64,000 nucleotides of DNA, from assembly GCA_032622095.1 (NCBI GenBank), contig CP136061.1, positions 12,787,287 through 12,851,286 on the forward strand, in the 5' to 3' direction. This document shows positions 46,101 to 57,747 of the stretch, piece by piece (position 1 is the stretch's first letter; every line of letters begins with the position of its first letter). The DNA comes from Siphonodentalium dalli (Eukaryota; Mollusca; Scaphopoda; Gadilida; Siphonodentaliidae). The notes under the pieces were generated by a model, which worked only from the letters and a program-made list of their open reading frames with translations, searched no databases and was not told the DNA's origin. A program made the position numbers and the translations under genes.

Positions 46101-49100
46101 ATGATAGTATGTCCAATGATAGTATGTCCAATGATAGTATGTCCAATGATAGTATGTCCAATGATAGTATGTCCAATGATAGTATGTCCAATGATAGTAT
46201 GTCCAATGATAGTATGTCCAATGATAGTATGTCCAATGATAGTATGTCCAATGATAGTATGTCCAATGATAGTATGTCCAATGATAGTATGTCCAATGAT
46301 AGTATGTCCAATGATAGTATGTCCAATGATAGTATGTCCAATGATAGTATGTCCAATGATAGTATGTCCAATGATAGTATGTCCAATGATAGTATGTCCA
46401 ATGATAGTATGTCCAATGATAGTATGTCCAATGATAGTATGTCCAATGATAGTATGTCCAATGATAGTATGTCCAATGATAGTATGTCCAATGATAGTAT
46501 GTCCAATGATAGTATGTCCAATGATAGTATGTCCAATGATAGTATGTCCAATGATAGTATGTCCAATGATAGTATGTCCAATGATAGTATGTCCAATGAT
46601 AGTATGTCCAATGATAGTATGTCCAATGATAGTATGTCCAATGATAGTATGTCCAATGATAGTATGTCCAATGATAGTATGTCCAATGATAGTATGTCCA
46701 ATGATAGTATGTCCAATGATAGTATGTCCAATGATAGTATGTCCAATGATAGTATGTCCAATGATAGTATGTCCAATGATAGTATGTCCAATGATAGTAT
46801 GTCCAATGATAGTATGTCCAATGATAGTATGTCCAATGATAGTATGTCCAATGATAGTATGTCCAATGATAGTATGTCCAATGATAGTATGTCCAATGAT
46901 AGTATGTCCAATGATAGTATGTCCAATGATAGTATGTCCAATGATAGTATGTCCAATGATAGTATGTCCAATGATAGTATGTCCAATGATAGTATGTCCA
47001 ATGATAGTATGTCCAATGATAGTATGTCCAATGATAGTATGTCCAATGATAGTATGTCCAATGATAGTATGTCCAATGATAGTATGTCCAATGATAGTAT
47101 GTCCAATGATAGTATGTCCAATGATAGTATGTCCAATGATAGTATGTCCAATGATAGTATGTCCAATGATAGTATGTCCAATGATAGTATGTCCAATGAT
47201 AGTATGTCCAATGATAGTATGTCCAATGATAGTATGTCCAATGATAGTATGTCCAATGATAGTATGTCCAATGATAGTATGTCCAATGATAGTATGTCCA
47301 ATGATAGTATGTCCAATGATAGTATGTCCAATGATAGTATGTCCAATGATAGTATGTCCAATGATAGTATGTCCAATGATAGTATGTCCAATGATAGTAT
47401 GTCCAATGATAGTATGTCCAATGATAGTATGTCCAATGATAGTATGTCCAATGATAGTATGTCCAATGATAGTATGTCCAATGATAGTATGTCCAATGAT
47501 AGTATGTCCAATGATAGTATGTCCAATGATAGTATGTCCAATGATAGTATGTCCAATGATAGTATGTCCAATGATAGTATGTCCAATGATAGTATGTCCA
47601 ATGATAGTATGTCCAATGATAGTATGTCCAATGATAGTATGTCCAATGATAGTATGTCCAATGATAGTATGTCCAATGATAGTATGTCCAATGATAGTAT
47701 GTCCAATGATAGTATGTCCAATGATAGTATGTCCAATGATAGTATGTCCAATGATAGTATGTCCAATGATAGTATGTCCAATGATAGTATGTCCAATGAT
47801 AGTATGTCCAATGATAGTATGTCCAATGATAGTATGTCCAATGATAGTATGTCCAATGATAGTATGTCCAATGATAGTATGTCCAATGATAGTATGTCCA
47901 ATGATAGTATGTCCAATGATAGTATGTCCAATGATAGTATGTCCAATGATAGTATGTCCAATGATAGTATGTCCAATGATAGTATGTCCAATGATAGTAT
48001 GTCCAATGATAGTATGTCCAATGATAGTATGTCCAATGATAGTATGTCCAATGATAGTATGTCCAATGATAGTATGTCCAATGATAGTATGTCCAATGAT
48101 AGTATGTCCAATGATAGTATGTCCAATGATAGTATGTCCAATGATAGTATGTCCAATGATAGTATGTCCAATGATAGTATGTCCAATGATAGTATGTCCA
48201 ATGATAGTATGTCCAATGATAGTATGTCCAATGATAGTATGTCCAATGATAGTATGTCCAATGATAGTATGTCCAATGATAGTATGTCCAATGATAGTAT
48301 GTCCAATGATAGTATGTCCAATGATAGTATGTCCAATGATAGTATGTCCAATGATAGTATGTCCAATGATAGTATGTCCAATGATAGTATGTCCAATGAT
48401 AGTATGTCCAATGATAGTATGTCCAATGATAGTATGTCCAATGATAGTATGTCCAATGATAGTATGTCCAATGATAGTATGTCCAATGATAGTATGTCCA
48501 ATGATAGTATGTCCAATGATAGTATGTCCAATGATAGTATGTCCAATGATAGTATGTCCAATGATAGTATGTCCAATGATAGTATGTCCAATGATAGTAT
48601 GTCCAATGATAGTATGTCCAATGATAGTATGTCCAATGATAGTATGTCCAATGATAGTATGTCCAATGATAGTATGTCCAATGATAGTATGTCCAATGAT
48701 AGTATGTCCAATGATAGTATGTCCAATGATAGTATGTCCAATGATAGTATGTCCAATGATAGTATGTCCAATGATAGTATGTCCAATGATAGTATGTCCA
48801 ATGATAGTATGTCCAATGATAGTATGTCCAATGATAGTATGTCCAATGATAGTATGTCCAATGATAGTATGTCCAATGATAGTATGTCCAATGATAGTAT
48901 GTCCAATGATAGTATGTCCAATGATAGTATGTCCAATGATAGTATGTCCAATGATAGTATGTCCAATGATAGTATGTCCAATGATAGTATGTCCAATGAT
49001 AGTATGTCCAATGATAGTATGTCCAATGATAGTATGTCCAATGATAGTATGTCCAATGATAGTATGTCCAATGATAGTATGTCCAATGATAGTATGTCCA

Positions 49101-49242
49101 ATGATAGTATGTCCAATGATAGTATGTCCAATGATAGTATGTCCAATGATAGTATGTCCAATGATAGTATGTCCAATGATAGTATGTCCAATGATAGTAT
49201 GTCCAATGATAGTATGTCCAATGATAGTATGTCCAATGATAG
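43171..49242. repeat. 15-bp satellite array, 405 units, nearly pure
   Basis: Unit TATGTCCAATGATAG, head to tail. The only deviations seen are loss of TA at 43500, loss of one T at about 44334 and a T-to-A change at about 44999. With the three missing bases restored the length is exactly 405 x 15. A partial unit (TATGTCC) closes the array before TTTTGACTG. The unit lacks a stop in five of six frames, which yields the spurious frames of 280 to 2,130 codons. Each unit contains one CCAAT word. Confidence 0.97.
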
Positions 49243-49325
49243 TATGTCCTTTTGACTGTTAGCTGACGAATATGTCGTTTAATCACAAGAAAACACAGGT
49301 TAAGTTTGAATAATGTGTCGGTCAT

Positions 49326-49825
49326 TAATCCGTGAAACTTAACAGCTCTGGTCATTATAGACCCTATTGGACAGAATACACCAAATTGTATCTTGTTTTG
49401 GACTTGGTCAATGCACAAACACCTGAGATATCAGTTTTTGTCCCCCGAATTTATTTTTTTTGGGGAAATATTAAAACAGCCGGTGTTCGTCCATCCCACC
49501 GTGCGAAAAGTTTCCAGATGAGAACTTTATTTTGGGCTATCGGATTGAAATCAAATTTTGTATGTCAGTTTTCAACTCAAATAACAGTTTAAGTTTGAAT
49601 ATGGTTTCGGTCCACCCATTTTTGCTGGAATTATGGCCCCTTTTCTACTTAGAATATATCCGTCCGTCCATCCGGAAAGTTTCTGGATGGGAACTTTATT
49701 TTGGACTATCGGATCAAACCAAATTTGGTATGTGAATTTATCACCTCAAAACACATGTCAAGTTCGAATATGGGTTTTGCCAGTTTTGCCAGAGTTATGG
49801 CCCTTTTTCGACCAGCATCAATAAA
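49326..49825 (+). repeat. dispersed GAATTATGGCCCC repeat, tandem copies
   Basis: Repeated words AAGTTTGAATATGG, GGAATTATGGCCCC, GGAAAGTTTCTGGATGGGAA, CCAAATTTGGTATG and AGAGTTATGGCCCTTTTTCG match 36862-37090. The frames here are repeat translation. Confidence 0.6.
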
Positions 49826-50202
49826 TTCACCTCTGGGAACCTCATTCTGCAAATGTCAGACACACTATATCCAGGCTTGTTTGGATAATGAAATATGTAT
49901 AGGCTTACTACATGTATGAGGAACTAAAAGTGATAACCTATATCCCTTCATCTCCTTGTCAGTAGATCTCATTGGTCAATTTAGTAGGCCAGCATGATAA
50001 ATGTGTTACACCGGTAGTGAATTTGTCTTTACCAATATCCATTATGATTGTTTTATTGGTTCCGGGCAAACAAACATATATTTTTATTTTTGCATTGGTG
50101 CTGACGGGGGTTGGAAGCCATCAGTTCTGCACTTGATGACGAGGTACCAGCCGATATAATTATTATCCTCGACAGTGTCCCTATTATTGCTGCATCCCTG
50201 TA

Positions 50203-50651
50203 TCAAGTCTGATTATAGTGCGTCTGTCATTTGCTGAATAAGGTCCCACAGAGGGTGAATTTAGTGGGCTAGCATCACTAAATTCACCCTCTGTGGACCT
50301 CATTCTGGTTAGGTGGCTCAGCCCTCATCTTCTCTGGAAAGTTTCTTTATTATCAAATTTCTATAGAAACTTAGATTCTATTTCTTTTTTAGTTTCTCTA
50401 TATCCCCAAATTGGCACACAACACATTGCATAATCGAGGTTCCCAATGGGTGTGCATCACAATATTCACCATTTGGGAACATCAATCTGAGTCTATGTTT
50501 CCCATAGCAGATGACGTCATGCGGAATGAGCTCCCCAGAGGGTGAATTTAGTGATGCTAGCCAACTATGCGGGATAGTGTCACTAAATTAACCCTCTGGG
50601 CAGCTCTGGGACCTCATTATGCAAATGACAGGCACACTAAACTCAGACTTG
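50203..50651. mobile_element. CAGAATGAGGTCC-family MITE
   Basis: Left end region CAAGTCTGATTATAGTGCGT..GTCATTTGCTGAATAAGGTCC, right end CAAATGACAGGCACACTAAACTCAGACTTG: inverted ends of about 35 bp with mismatches. Inside, GGGTGAATTTAGTG and CACTAAATTCACCCTC pair around a GCTAGC centre, twice. Confidence 0.75.
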
Positions 50652-50750
50652 CCCTAAATATGGATGTGGCTGAAGGCATAAAGATATTTGATGATAGCAC
50701 CTGATCTATTGGACCCCTATATTTATCACTCATAGTCTGTTAGTTCCTCA

Positions 50751-51622
50751 TAGTAAGCCCTATATACATATGTACATGTACGTGAGATACGCTGTCTATA
50801 TTAAGCCCTATATACATATGTACATGTACGTGAGATACACTGTCTATAGTAAGCCCTATATATGTGTGATACGCTGTCTATAGTAAGCCCTATATACATA
50901 TGTACATGTACGTGAGATACGCTGTCTATAGTAAGCCCTATATACATATGTACATGTACGTGAGATACGCTGTCTATAGTAAGCCCTATATACATGTACG
51001 TGAGATACACTGTCTATAGTAAGCCCTATTTATGTGTGATACGCTGTCTATAGTAAGCCCTATATACATGTCCGTGAGATACACTGTCTATAGTAAGCCC
51101 TATATATGTGTGATACGCTGTCTATAGTAAGCCCTATATACATATGTACATGTACGTGAGATACGCTGTCTATAGTAAGCCCTATATATGTGTGATACGC
51201 TGTCTATAGTAAGCCCTATATACATGTACGTGAGATACGCTGTCTATAGTAAGCCCTATATATGTGTGATACGCTGTCTATAGTAAGCCCTATATACATG
51301 TACGTGAGATACGCTGTCTATAGTAAGCCCTATATACATGTACGTGAGATACGCTGTCTATAGTAAGCCCTATATACATGTACGTGAGATACGCTGTCTA
51401 TAGTAAGCCCTATATATGTGTGATACGCTGTCTATAGTAAGCCCTATATATGTGAAATACGCTGTCTATAGTAAGCCCTATATACATGTACGTGAGATAC
51501 GCTGTCTATAGTAAGCCCTATATACGTGTGATACTCTGTCTATAGTAAGCCCTATATATGTGAGATACACTGTCTATAGTAAGCCCTACATGTATATACA
51601 TGTATGTGGGATACGTTGTCTG
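50751..51622. repeat. minisatellite of 30/40/48-bp units (TAGTAAGCCCTATATACATG)
   Basis: About 23 units built from TAGTAAGCCCTATATA plus GATACGCTGTCTA. They differ by whether CATGTACGTGA, CATATGTACATGTACGTGA or TGTGT lies between. The TATGTACATGTA segment is itself palindromic. Confidence 0.9.
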
Positions 51623-51644
51623 TTTAAATGCTTTGATGTATTGC

Positions 51645-52087
51645 AAGCCTTGAAATAGTGTGTCTGTCATTTGCAGAATGAGGTACAACAGAGGGTGAAT
51701 TTAGTGCACTACCCCGCTCAGTGGGCTAGCATCTCTAAAAGCACACTCTGGGGACTTCATTCTGCTTAGTCCTCATCTTCTGGGAAGTATCAATAGCCTC
51801 AAATTAACATTGTTTTTAATTACTTTTTCCCTTCTTGGAAGTTTCTATATCCCCTAATTTTAGAAGATAGAATGCATAATTGAGGTGACTAATGGGTGAA
51901 TATCACCAGCTTCAACTGGGGAACTTCAACCTGATCCTAGGTCTCCCATAGTAGTTGAGGCCTAAGCAGAATGAGATTCTCTGAGGGTGAATTTGGTGAT
52001 GCTAGCCCACCAAGGGGGATAGCGTCACTAAATTCACCCTCTGGGGACCTCATATTGCAAATGACAGACACACTATTTGAAGACTTG
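51645..52087. mobile_element. CAGAATGAGGTCC-family MITE, full copy
   Basis: Left AAGCCTTGAAATAGTGTGTC, right GACAGACACACTATTTGAAG. The interior has GGGTGAATTTGGTGATGCTA and TAGCGTCACTAAATTCACCC inverted blocks. It is the clearest of at least six copies or fragments in the window. Confidence 0.8.
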
Positions 52088-52257
52088 ATGTAGCGGTAAT
52101 GTCTATATCCTTTATGATATCATTGAAGCGGTAATGTCTGTACCAATATCCTTTATGATATCATTGAGTAATGTCTGTACCAATATCCTTTATGATATCA
52201 TTGAGTAATTGGAACGGTGCCGTAAGCTACACTTATTGATCTACTTGTTGATTTCAG

Positions 52258-52327
52258 AGAAACGGCGTCTCGCTCAAGGCGGAGGATCAATTGATCAGCA
52301 GTTCCCGGTCACCGGTGACTCTCCAAG
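52258..52327 (+). CDS. REPS1: REPS1/2-like, coding exon 4
   Basis: Residues 107-129 (EKRRLAQGGGSIDQQFPVTG, then DSP and part of R). The acceptor is TTGATTTCAG and the donor GTCAGT. It enters in phase 1 and leaves in phase 2, fitting its neighbours exactly. The content, a charged start then Gly/Ser/Pro-rich sequence, corresponds to the beginning of the unstructured linker between the two EH domains. It has no domain of its own, so the call rests on splice sites, phase and position. Confidence 0.75.
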
Positions 52328-52456
52328 GTCAGTAAAGGTTAAATTGTGTCTAAAATTAGGTTAGGATTATAGAGCCATTTTATTGGTACATGTACTGCAT
52401 TTATATAAAACAAGTTATTCTTAATATAGTAACATTTTGTGGACCAGTTAGCTTAA

Positions 52457-53029
52457 CCCTTTCATGATGGGAGCTGCACTATGAGGCTCCCTATGGGAGA
52501 CTCGCATATATAAGAGAATGCACACTCCAGGAAATTCTTCCAGAAATTTATCACTCTTAGTCTAATTGAATTGAATCTATGACAAGAATATTCTGATCAC
52601 CACAATAATAAAATAATATCTATCTCATCAGTCATATTCAGTCATCTTCTTTCTAGTCATCCATAATCTATCTATAATTTATAGATTAAAATTATGATTA
52701 AGGATTTTAATTTGGATAACTATAGTTAGAACCATATTTGAAGAAATGTATTTCAGTCTCATACAATAATTAGCCTGACAGGCCAAATACGAAATACCAC
52801 ATTGTCTTGGGGTAGCTCAGAGTCGTAATATGTTTATTCTATGGGAGGTGTAGGAAGACGACCAGTTGGTCATACCACCTCCCTGTGATATATACCATAT
52901 TTTATTGATTTTGTACCCTTTATAGTTATGTTGGTTATATACATGTATTACTAAATAAATTATTATCTTTTTATCTATCTATCTGCACAGGGTTTTCACA
53001 AAATTTCAGGAAGCTCTAGTCATGAAAGG
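52457..53029. mobile_element. TTAA MITE, second subfamily (CCCTTTCATGA..), with inserted tail
   Basis: TTAA at 52453-52456 and 53030-53033 flank CCCTTTCATGATGGGAGCTG and AAGCTCTAGTCATGAAAGG. GGGAGACTCGCATATATAAG near 52495 links it to the hairpin family. The middle (about 52740-52985) looks like an inserted retrotransposon tail with GGGAGGTGTAGG..CCACCTCCC pairing, ending in a TATC microsatellite. Confidence 0.65.
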
Positions 53030-53609
53030 TTAAAAGACTATTAAAATTAAAATTGTATTATCACTATAGAAGTTCTATTACTGGTAGTGTCATAAAAAAA
53101 AAACAGATTTAACTAATAAAAATTTAATTAAAACCGGTAATTTAAAAATAATTTAAAAATAGTTTTAAATAATATTAGTTTTAATAATTTTCAATTTCTT
53201 TCCCCGCAACACTTCAAATATCAGCAGTAACAACAATTTCTATTAATCTCGTTTTGAAGACACATTCTTTCACGGAAACCTATGTTTTACGTATTTCAGT
53301 GAATCACTAAGATTTTCAATCCATTTCAGTGATTTCACAATAGGTTGGTGGTCCCAGCTTGATATTGCATTCTGTTTGTGACTTCCCTGAGCCGATATCG
53401 CAATAGACATTGAATTAATTACCTGGGAGAAATTCCATGATTGTGAGCGACACAATGCAAAATCGCTCACATAGTCACTTAATTCATGCAATTTCGAATT
53501 TGGGTCCTTCGCTTACAGTGAAATGCATTATTGATGAACTAGAGGTATTATTACACTATGAAATACGATAGCTGAACTGATTTTTCAATATTATTCACTT
53601 CCCTGTTAA

Positions 53610-53969
53610 CCCTTTACCCAACAGAAGGGCCCTGTGCCAATGCACCATAGGTCGCCTCGCATATATAAGAGAATGCATTGGCTTAACACATTAAAAATTA
53701 TAAAATTGTTAAGGAATGTAAGAAAAAATGGTAAAAAAAGATTTTTTTTAGGCCAATGCATTCTCTTATATATGCGAGGCGACCTATGGTCGACTCGCAT
53801 ATATAAGAGAATGCATTGGCACAGGGCATAACTGTAACTGTCACAATGTGGTCAAGGAGCCGGTTCCAATGATATCCATATGTGTATGGTTCTATTGAGA
53901 CAGACCGAAGATATTTTAGGCTGTTGAAGCTTTATTTGGCCGGTTTTGGCCGGTTTGTTGGGTAAAGGG
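53610..53969. mobile_element. piggyBac-like TTAA hairpin MITE, copy 2
   Basis: TTAA at 53606-53609 and 53970-53973; ends CCCTTTACCCAACAGAAGGG and the inverse of CCCTTTACCCAACAAACCGG. It is the reverse orientation of copy 1. The left palindrome is shortened, having lost the outer CATTCTCTTATATATGCGAG part of one arm. Confidence 0.85.
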
Positions 53970-54079
53970 TTAAACATCAAAACGTTACCAGGAGTGTTCA
54001 ATCTTTTTTTCCAGATTTTCCGTTTTAGTGTTATTCATCTTTGTTTATCTGGAAATGTTGTTTTTTTTTTTAGCTCAAC

Positions 54080-56430
54080 TTTACTTGTAAAGTTTGAGCT
54101 ATTGCCATGGCTTGATATCCATCATCCGTGTGTGTGTGCATGTGCGTGGAGACGTCCGTCAACAATTTCCATTAGCATGGGCTACAGGTCGTACCTTTGG
54201 TCAGATAATTATGAAATTTGTCATGGCTGTTGACATTGACATGTAGATGGGGTCATTCAGCAAAAAAACATTGCCACCAGTGGCCATCTTGGATTTCAAA
54301 ATCCAATCCATTAGCACAGCTACATGTACATGCCGTACTGTTCGTCTGATCATCATGAAATTTGTCATGGATGTTAATATTGACATGTAGTTCGGAACGA
54401 GTCATTTTGGGGTAATTCGACCATAAAACATGGCCACTGGCAGCCATCTTGGATTTTACTCTTTGCATGACTAAATCCTTTGACACGGGCTACAGGTCGT
54501 ACCTTTAGGTGGATCATCATGAAATTTGTCATGGATGTTAATATTGACATGTAAGTGGGATTGAGTTATTTTGGGGTCATTTGGCAAAAAAAAACATGGC
54601 TGCCAGCAGCCATCTTGGATTTCAAAATTCAGTTCATCATTCCATTCATTGCTCATTACAAAAATTTAACTTCGCAAAGTTGAGCTACAGTGTCATGAAC
54701 ACTTTCATTGTCCGTCCGAGCAGATATTTACACCACCGGTTCACAAATTTCAATGAAATTTGGTATGAATGTTTACAACTACATGTATGAGGGCATTCAA
54801 CGGAGTGTTCAATCATTTTTTAGCTCAACTTTATGGCTTGGTATCCGTCGTCCGTGTGTGTGTGCGTGTGTGCATGATTCGTCAACAATTTCCTTTATCA
54901 CGGGCTACAGGTCGTACCTTTGGTCGGATCATTATGATATTTGTCATGGCTGTTGACATTGACATGTAGAGGGGAAAGAGTCATTTTTGGATCATTCGGC
55001 AAAAAAACATGGCCGCCAGTGGCCATCTTGGATTTCAAAATTCAATCCATTAACACGGCTACAGGTCGTACTGTTTGTCTGATCATCATGAAATTTGTCA
55101 TGGATGTTAATATTGACAAGTAAATGGGAACGAGTAATTTTGGGGTCATTCGGCCAAAAAACATGGCCACCAGCAGCCATCTTGGATTTCACTCTTTGCA
55201 TGACTAAATCCTTTGGCATGGGCTACAGGTTGTAGCTTTGGTCTGATCATCATGAAATTTGTCATGGATGTTAATATTGACAAGTAAATGGGAACGAGTA
55301 ATTTTGGGGTCATTCGGCCAAAAAACATGGCCACCAGCAGCCATCTTGGATTTTACTCTTTGCATGACTAAATCATTTGGCACAGGCTACAGGTCCCACC
55401 TTTGGTTGGATCATTATGAAATTTGTCATGGATGTTAACAATGACATGTAGTTGGGAAACAAGTCATTTTGGGGTCATTCGGCCAAAAAACATGGCCACC
55501 AGCAGCCATCTTGGATTTTACTCTTTGCATGACTAAATCCATTGGCACGGTCTACAGGTCGTACCTTTGGTCGGATCATGAGATTTGTCATGGCTGTTGA
55601 CATTGACATGTAGATGGGAACGAGTCATTTTGGGTTTCATTTGGCAAAAAAACATGGCAGCCAGATTTAAAAATTCAATCCATTAGCACAGGCTCCAGGT
55701 CGTACTATTTGTCTGATCATCATGAAATTTGTCATGGATGTTAATATTGACAAGTAGATGGGAACGAGTAATTTTGGGGTCATTCGGCCAAAAAACATGG
55801 CCGCTAGCAGCCATCTTGGATTTTACTCTTTGCATGACTAAATCATTTGGCACAGGCTACAGGTCCCACCTTTGGTTGGATCATTATGAAATTTGTCATG
55901 GATGTTAACAATGACATGTAGATTGGAACAAGTCATTTTGGGGTCATTCGGCAAAAAAACATGGCCACCAGCAGCCATCTTGGATTTCAAAATTCAATCC
56001 ATTAGCACGGGCTACAGGTCGAACTGTTCATCTGATCATCATGAAATTTGTCATGATTGTTAATATTGACTTGTAGATGGGAACGATTAATTTTGGGGTC
56101 GTTCGGTCAAAAAACATGTCCGCCAGCAGCCATCTTGGATTTTACTCTTTGCATGACTAAATCCTTGGGCACGGGCTACAAGTCGTAGCTTTGGTCGGAT
56201 CATCATGAAATTTTTCATGGATTTTAACAATGACATGTAGATGGCAACGAGTCATTTTGGAGTCATTCGGCCAAAAAATATGGCCGCCAGACGCCATCTT
56301 GGATTTTACTCTTTGCATAACTAGGCCTTTCATCATTCCAGATTCCTAATCACTTCATTGACTGTAAAACATGAAATTATTCCCTTTCCAAGTTGAGCTA
56401 CAGTGTCATTGACACTTTCATTCTGGATTT
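54080..56430. repeat. satellite of about 176-bp units in intron 4
   Basis: About twelve units. Landmarks per unit are GGGCTACAGGTCGTACCTTT, CATGAAATTTGTCATGG, TTGACATGTAGATGGGAACG, AGTCATTTTGGGGTCATTCGG, AAAAAACATGGCC and CAGCCATCTTGGATTTT. It is bracketed by AGCTCAACTTT (54073, 54822) and AAGTTGAGCTACAGTGTCAT (54678, 56390) inverted words, suggesting that the tandem block sits inside a larger inverted-repeat element. Open frames here are repeat translation. Confidence 0.85.
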
Positions 56431-56510
56431 TCCCTTCTAGAGTTATTCATCTTTGTATATCTGGAAATGTTTATTTGTCTGTCTGAGCATATATCTCCAC
56501 CACTGCTTAA

Positions 56511-56754
56511 CCCTTTACCCAACAGAAGGGCCCTGTGCCAATGCATTCTCTTATATATGCAAATCGACCTATGGTCGACTCGCATATATAAGAGAATGCA
56601 TTGGCACAGGGCATAACTATAACCATCACAATGTGGTCAATGAGCCGGTTCCAATGATATCCATATTTGTATGGTTTTATTGAGACAGACCCAAGATATT
56701 TTAGGCTGTTGAAGCTTTATTTGGCCGGTTTTGGCCGGTTTGTTGGGTAAAGGG
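56511..56754. mobile_element. piggyBac-like TTAA hairpin MITE, copy 3 (short)
   Basis: TTAA at 56507-56510 and 56755-56758. This 244-bp copy has a single palindrome instead of two. It interrupts a sequence (TATCTCCACCACTGC / CGTATCTCAATGAAATTT) whose uninterrupted relative is visible at about 54722-54760, a natural empty-site comparison. Confidence 0.88.
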
Positions 56755-56888
56755 TTAACGTATCTCAATGAAATTTGTTATGGTTGTTCACTGTTATGAT
56801 GGCAATGTGTTTTCAATCGTTTTGTTGATATATTCCATTGTGCAGTTATTTATTTGATTTATCATGAGAAATCATTTTTATTTTACAG

Positions 56889-56994
56889 GGGACCACAGCC
56901 TGCTGGTCAGCTGCCCCCTCCTCCACAAACAAAGAAGGTTCATGGACGTAATCTCTCGGGACAATATCGCTTTGATGGCTCTCAACAGATTCAG
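56889..56994 (+). CDS. REPS1: REPS1/2-like, coding exon 5 (proline-rich)
   Basis: Residues 130-165. The acceptor is TTTTACAG and the donor GTAAAT. The reading is RGPQPAGQLPPPPQTKKVHG and then RNLSGQYRFDGSQQIQ, entering in phase 2 and ending in phase 0. Vertebrate REPS1 has a PPPP..KKG-like stretch in the same place after the first EH domain, and such prolines are potential SH3 ligands in this adaptor family. Ser/Gln-rich sequence after it is typical of the disordered linker. Confidence 0.85.
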
Positions 56995-57053
56995 GTAAAT
57001 TAACCCTTTAACTTGAGGAATGATTGTTGATTCGCTTACATTTTCATGGAGTA

Positions 57054-57266
57054 CAATAATGCCCTTAATAATCAACTTCTTAACCACAGCAGAATTATGA
57101 GTAATTTCTCAGAATTTAGTCGGAAATATGGCTTGTTGCCATTAATCAGAAAGCTCTCACTGCGAGCTTTCCGAAGAATGGCAACAAGCAATATTTCCGA
57201 CTAAATCCTGAAAAATCACCCACAATTCTGCTGTGGTTAAGGAGTCGATTATTTAGGGCATTACTG
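57054..57266. mobile_element. mariner-like palindromic MITE, full length
   Basis: TA at 57052-57053 and 57267-57268; ends CAATAATGCCCTTAATAATC and the inverse of CAGTAATGCCCTAAATAATC. The two halves pair over about 95 bp each around CTCTCACTGCGAG. CAGT ends and a TA target suggest Tc1/mariner ancestry. Confidence 0.85.
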
Positions 57267-57331
57267 TAGGTGTAAGGTGGTCTGACATTATGTTTGGAAC
57301 CCGAAATCATTGTCAACATAATCTCAAAAGT

Positions 57332-57747
57332 AAGCCTTGAAATAGTGTGTCTGTCTTTTGCAGAATGAGGTCCCAGAAGTTGAATTTAGTGACGCTATCC
57401 CGCGCAGTGGGCTAGCATTATCAAATTCACCCTTTGGGAACCTCATTCTGCTTAGGCCTTAACTGCTATGGGAGACCTGGTATCAGATTGAAGTTTCCCA
57501 GTTGAAGTTGGTGATGTTCATCCATTAGTCACCTCAATTATTATCTTCTGCAAATTAGGGGATATAGAAACTGGACAGAAGGGAAAAAGTTACTAAAAAC
57601 AATATTAATTTGAAACTATAGATACTTTCCAGAAAATGAGATGTAAGCAGAATGAGGTTCCCAGAGGGGCATTTTAGTGATGCTAGCTCGCTAAATTCAC
57701 CCTCTGGGGACCTCATTCTGCAAATGTCAAACACTATTTTGAGGCTT
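57332..57747. mobile_element. CAGAATGAGGTCC-family MITE
   Basis: Left AAGCCTTGAAATAGTGTGTC, right AACACTATTTTGAGGCTT. The internal inverted block is GATGCTAGC..TAAATTCACCCTCTGGGGAC. Closest relative is 51645-52087. Confidence 0.75.

Larger units (their letters stand above)
32004..52257 (+). other. REPS intron 3 (20 kb)
   Basis: This intron of 20,254 bp is almost wholly repeats. It contains a hAT relic, a 23-bp minisatellite, a TIR element with a reverse-transcriptase tail, composite hairpin MITEs, mariner-like MITEs, a 6-kb 15-bp array and a 40-bp minisatellite. Unique-looking DNA remains at about 32380-33900, 41000-42740 and 49260-50200, with no exon-like patch recognised. Confidence 0.7.
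52328..56888 (+). other. REPS intron 4
   Basis: A 4,561-bp intron containing hairpin MITEs at 52457, 53610 and 56511 and a satellite of about 176 bp (54080-56430). About 53,040-53,600 is AT-rich and without recognised content. Confidence 0.7.

Noticed and set aside
43171-49242. CRISPR array
   Set aside because: No spacers: pure head-to-tail 15-bp units in a eukaryotic intron.
43026-49418. Frames of 280 to 2,130 codons on both strands as giant repeat proteins
   Set aside because: They are translations of the 15-bp array, open in five of six frames because of its period, with no unique sequence or splice context of their own.
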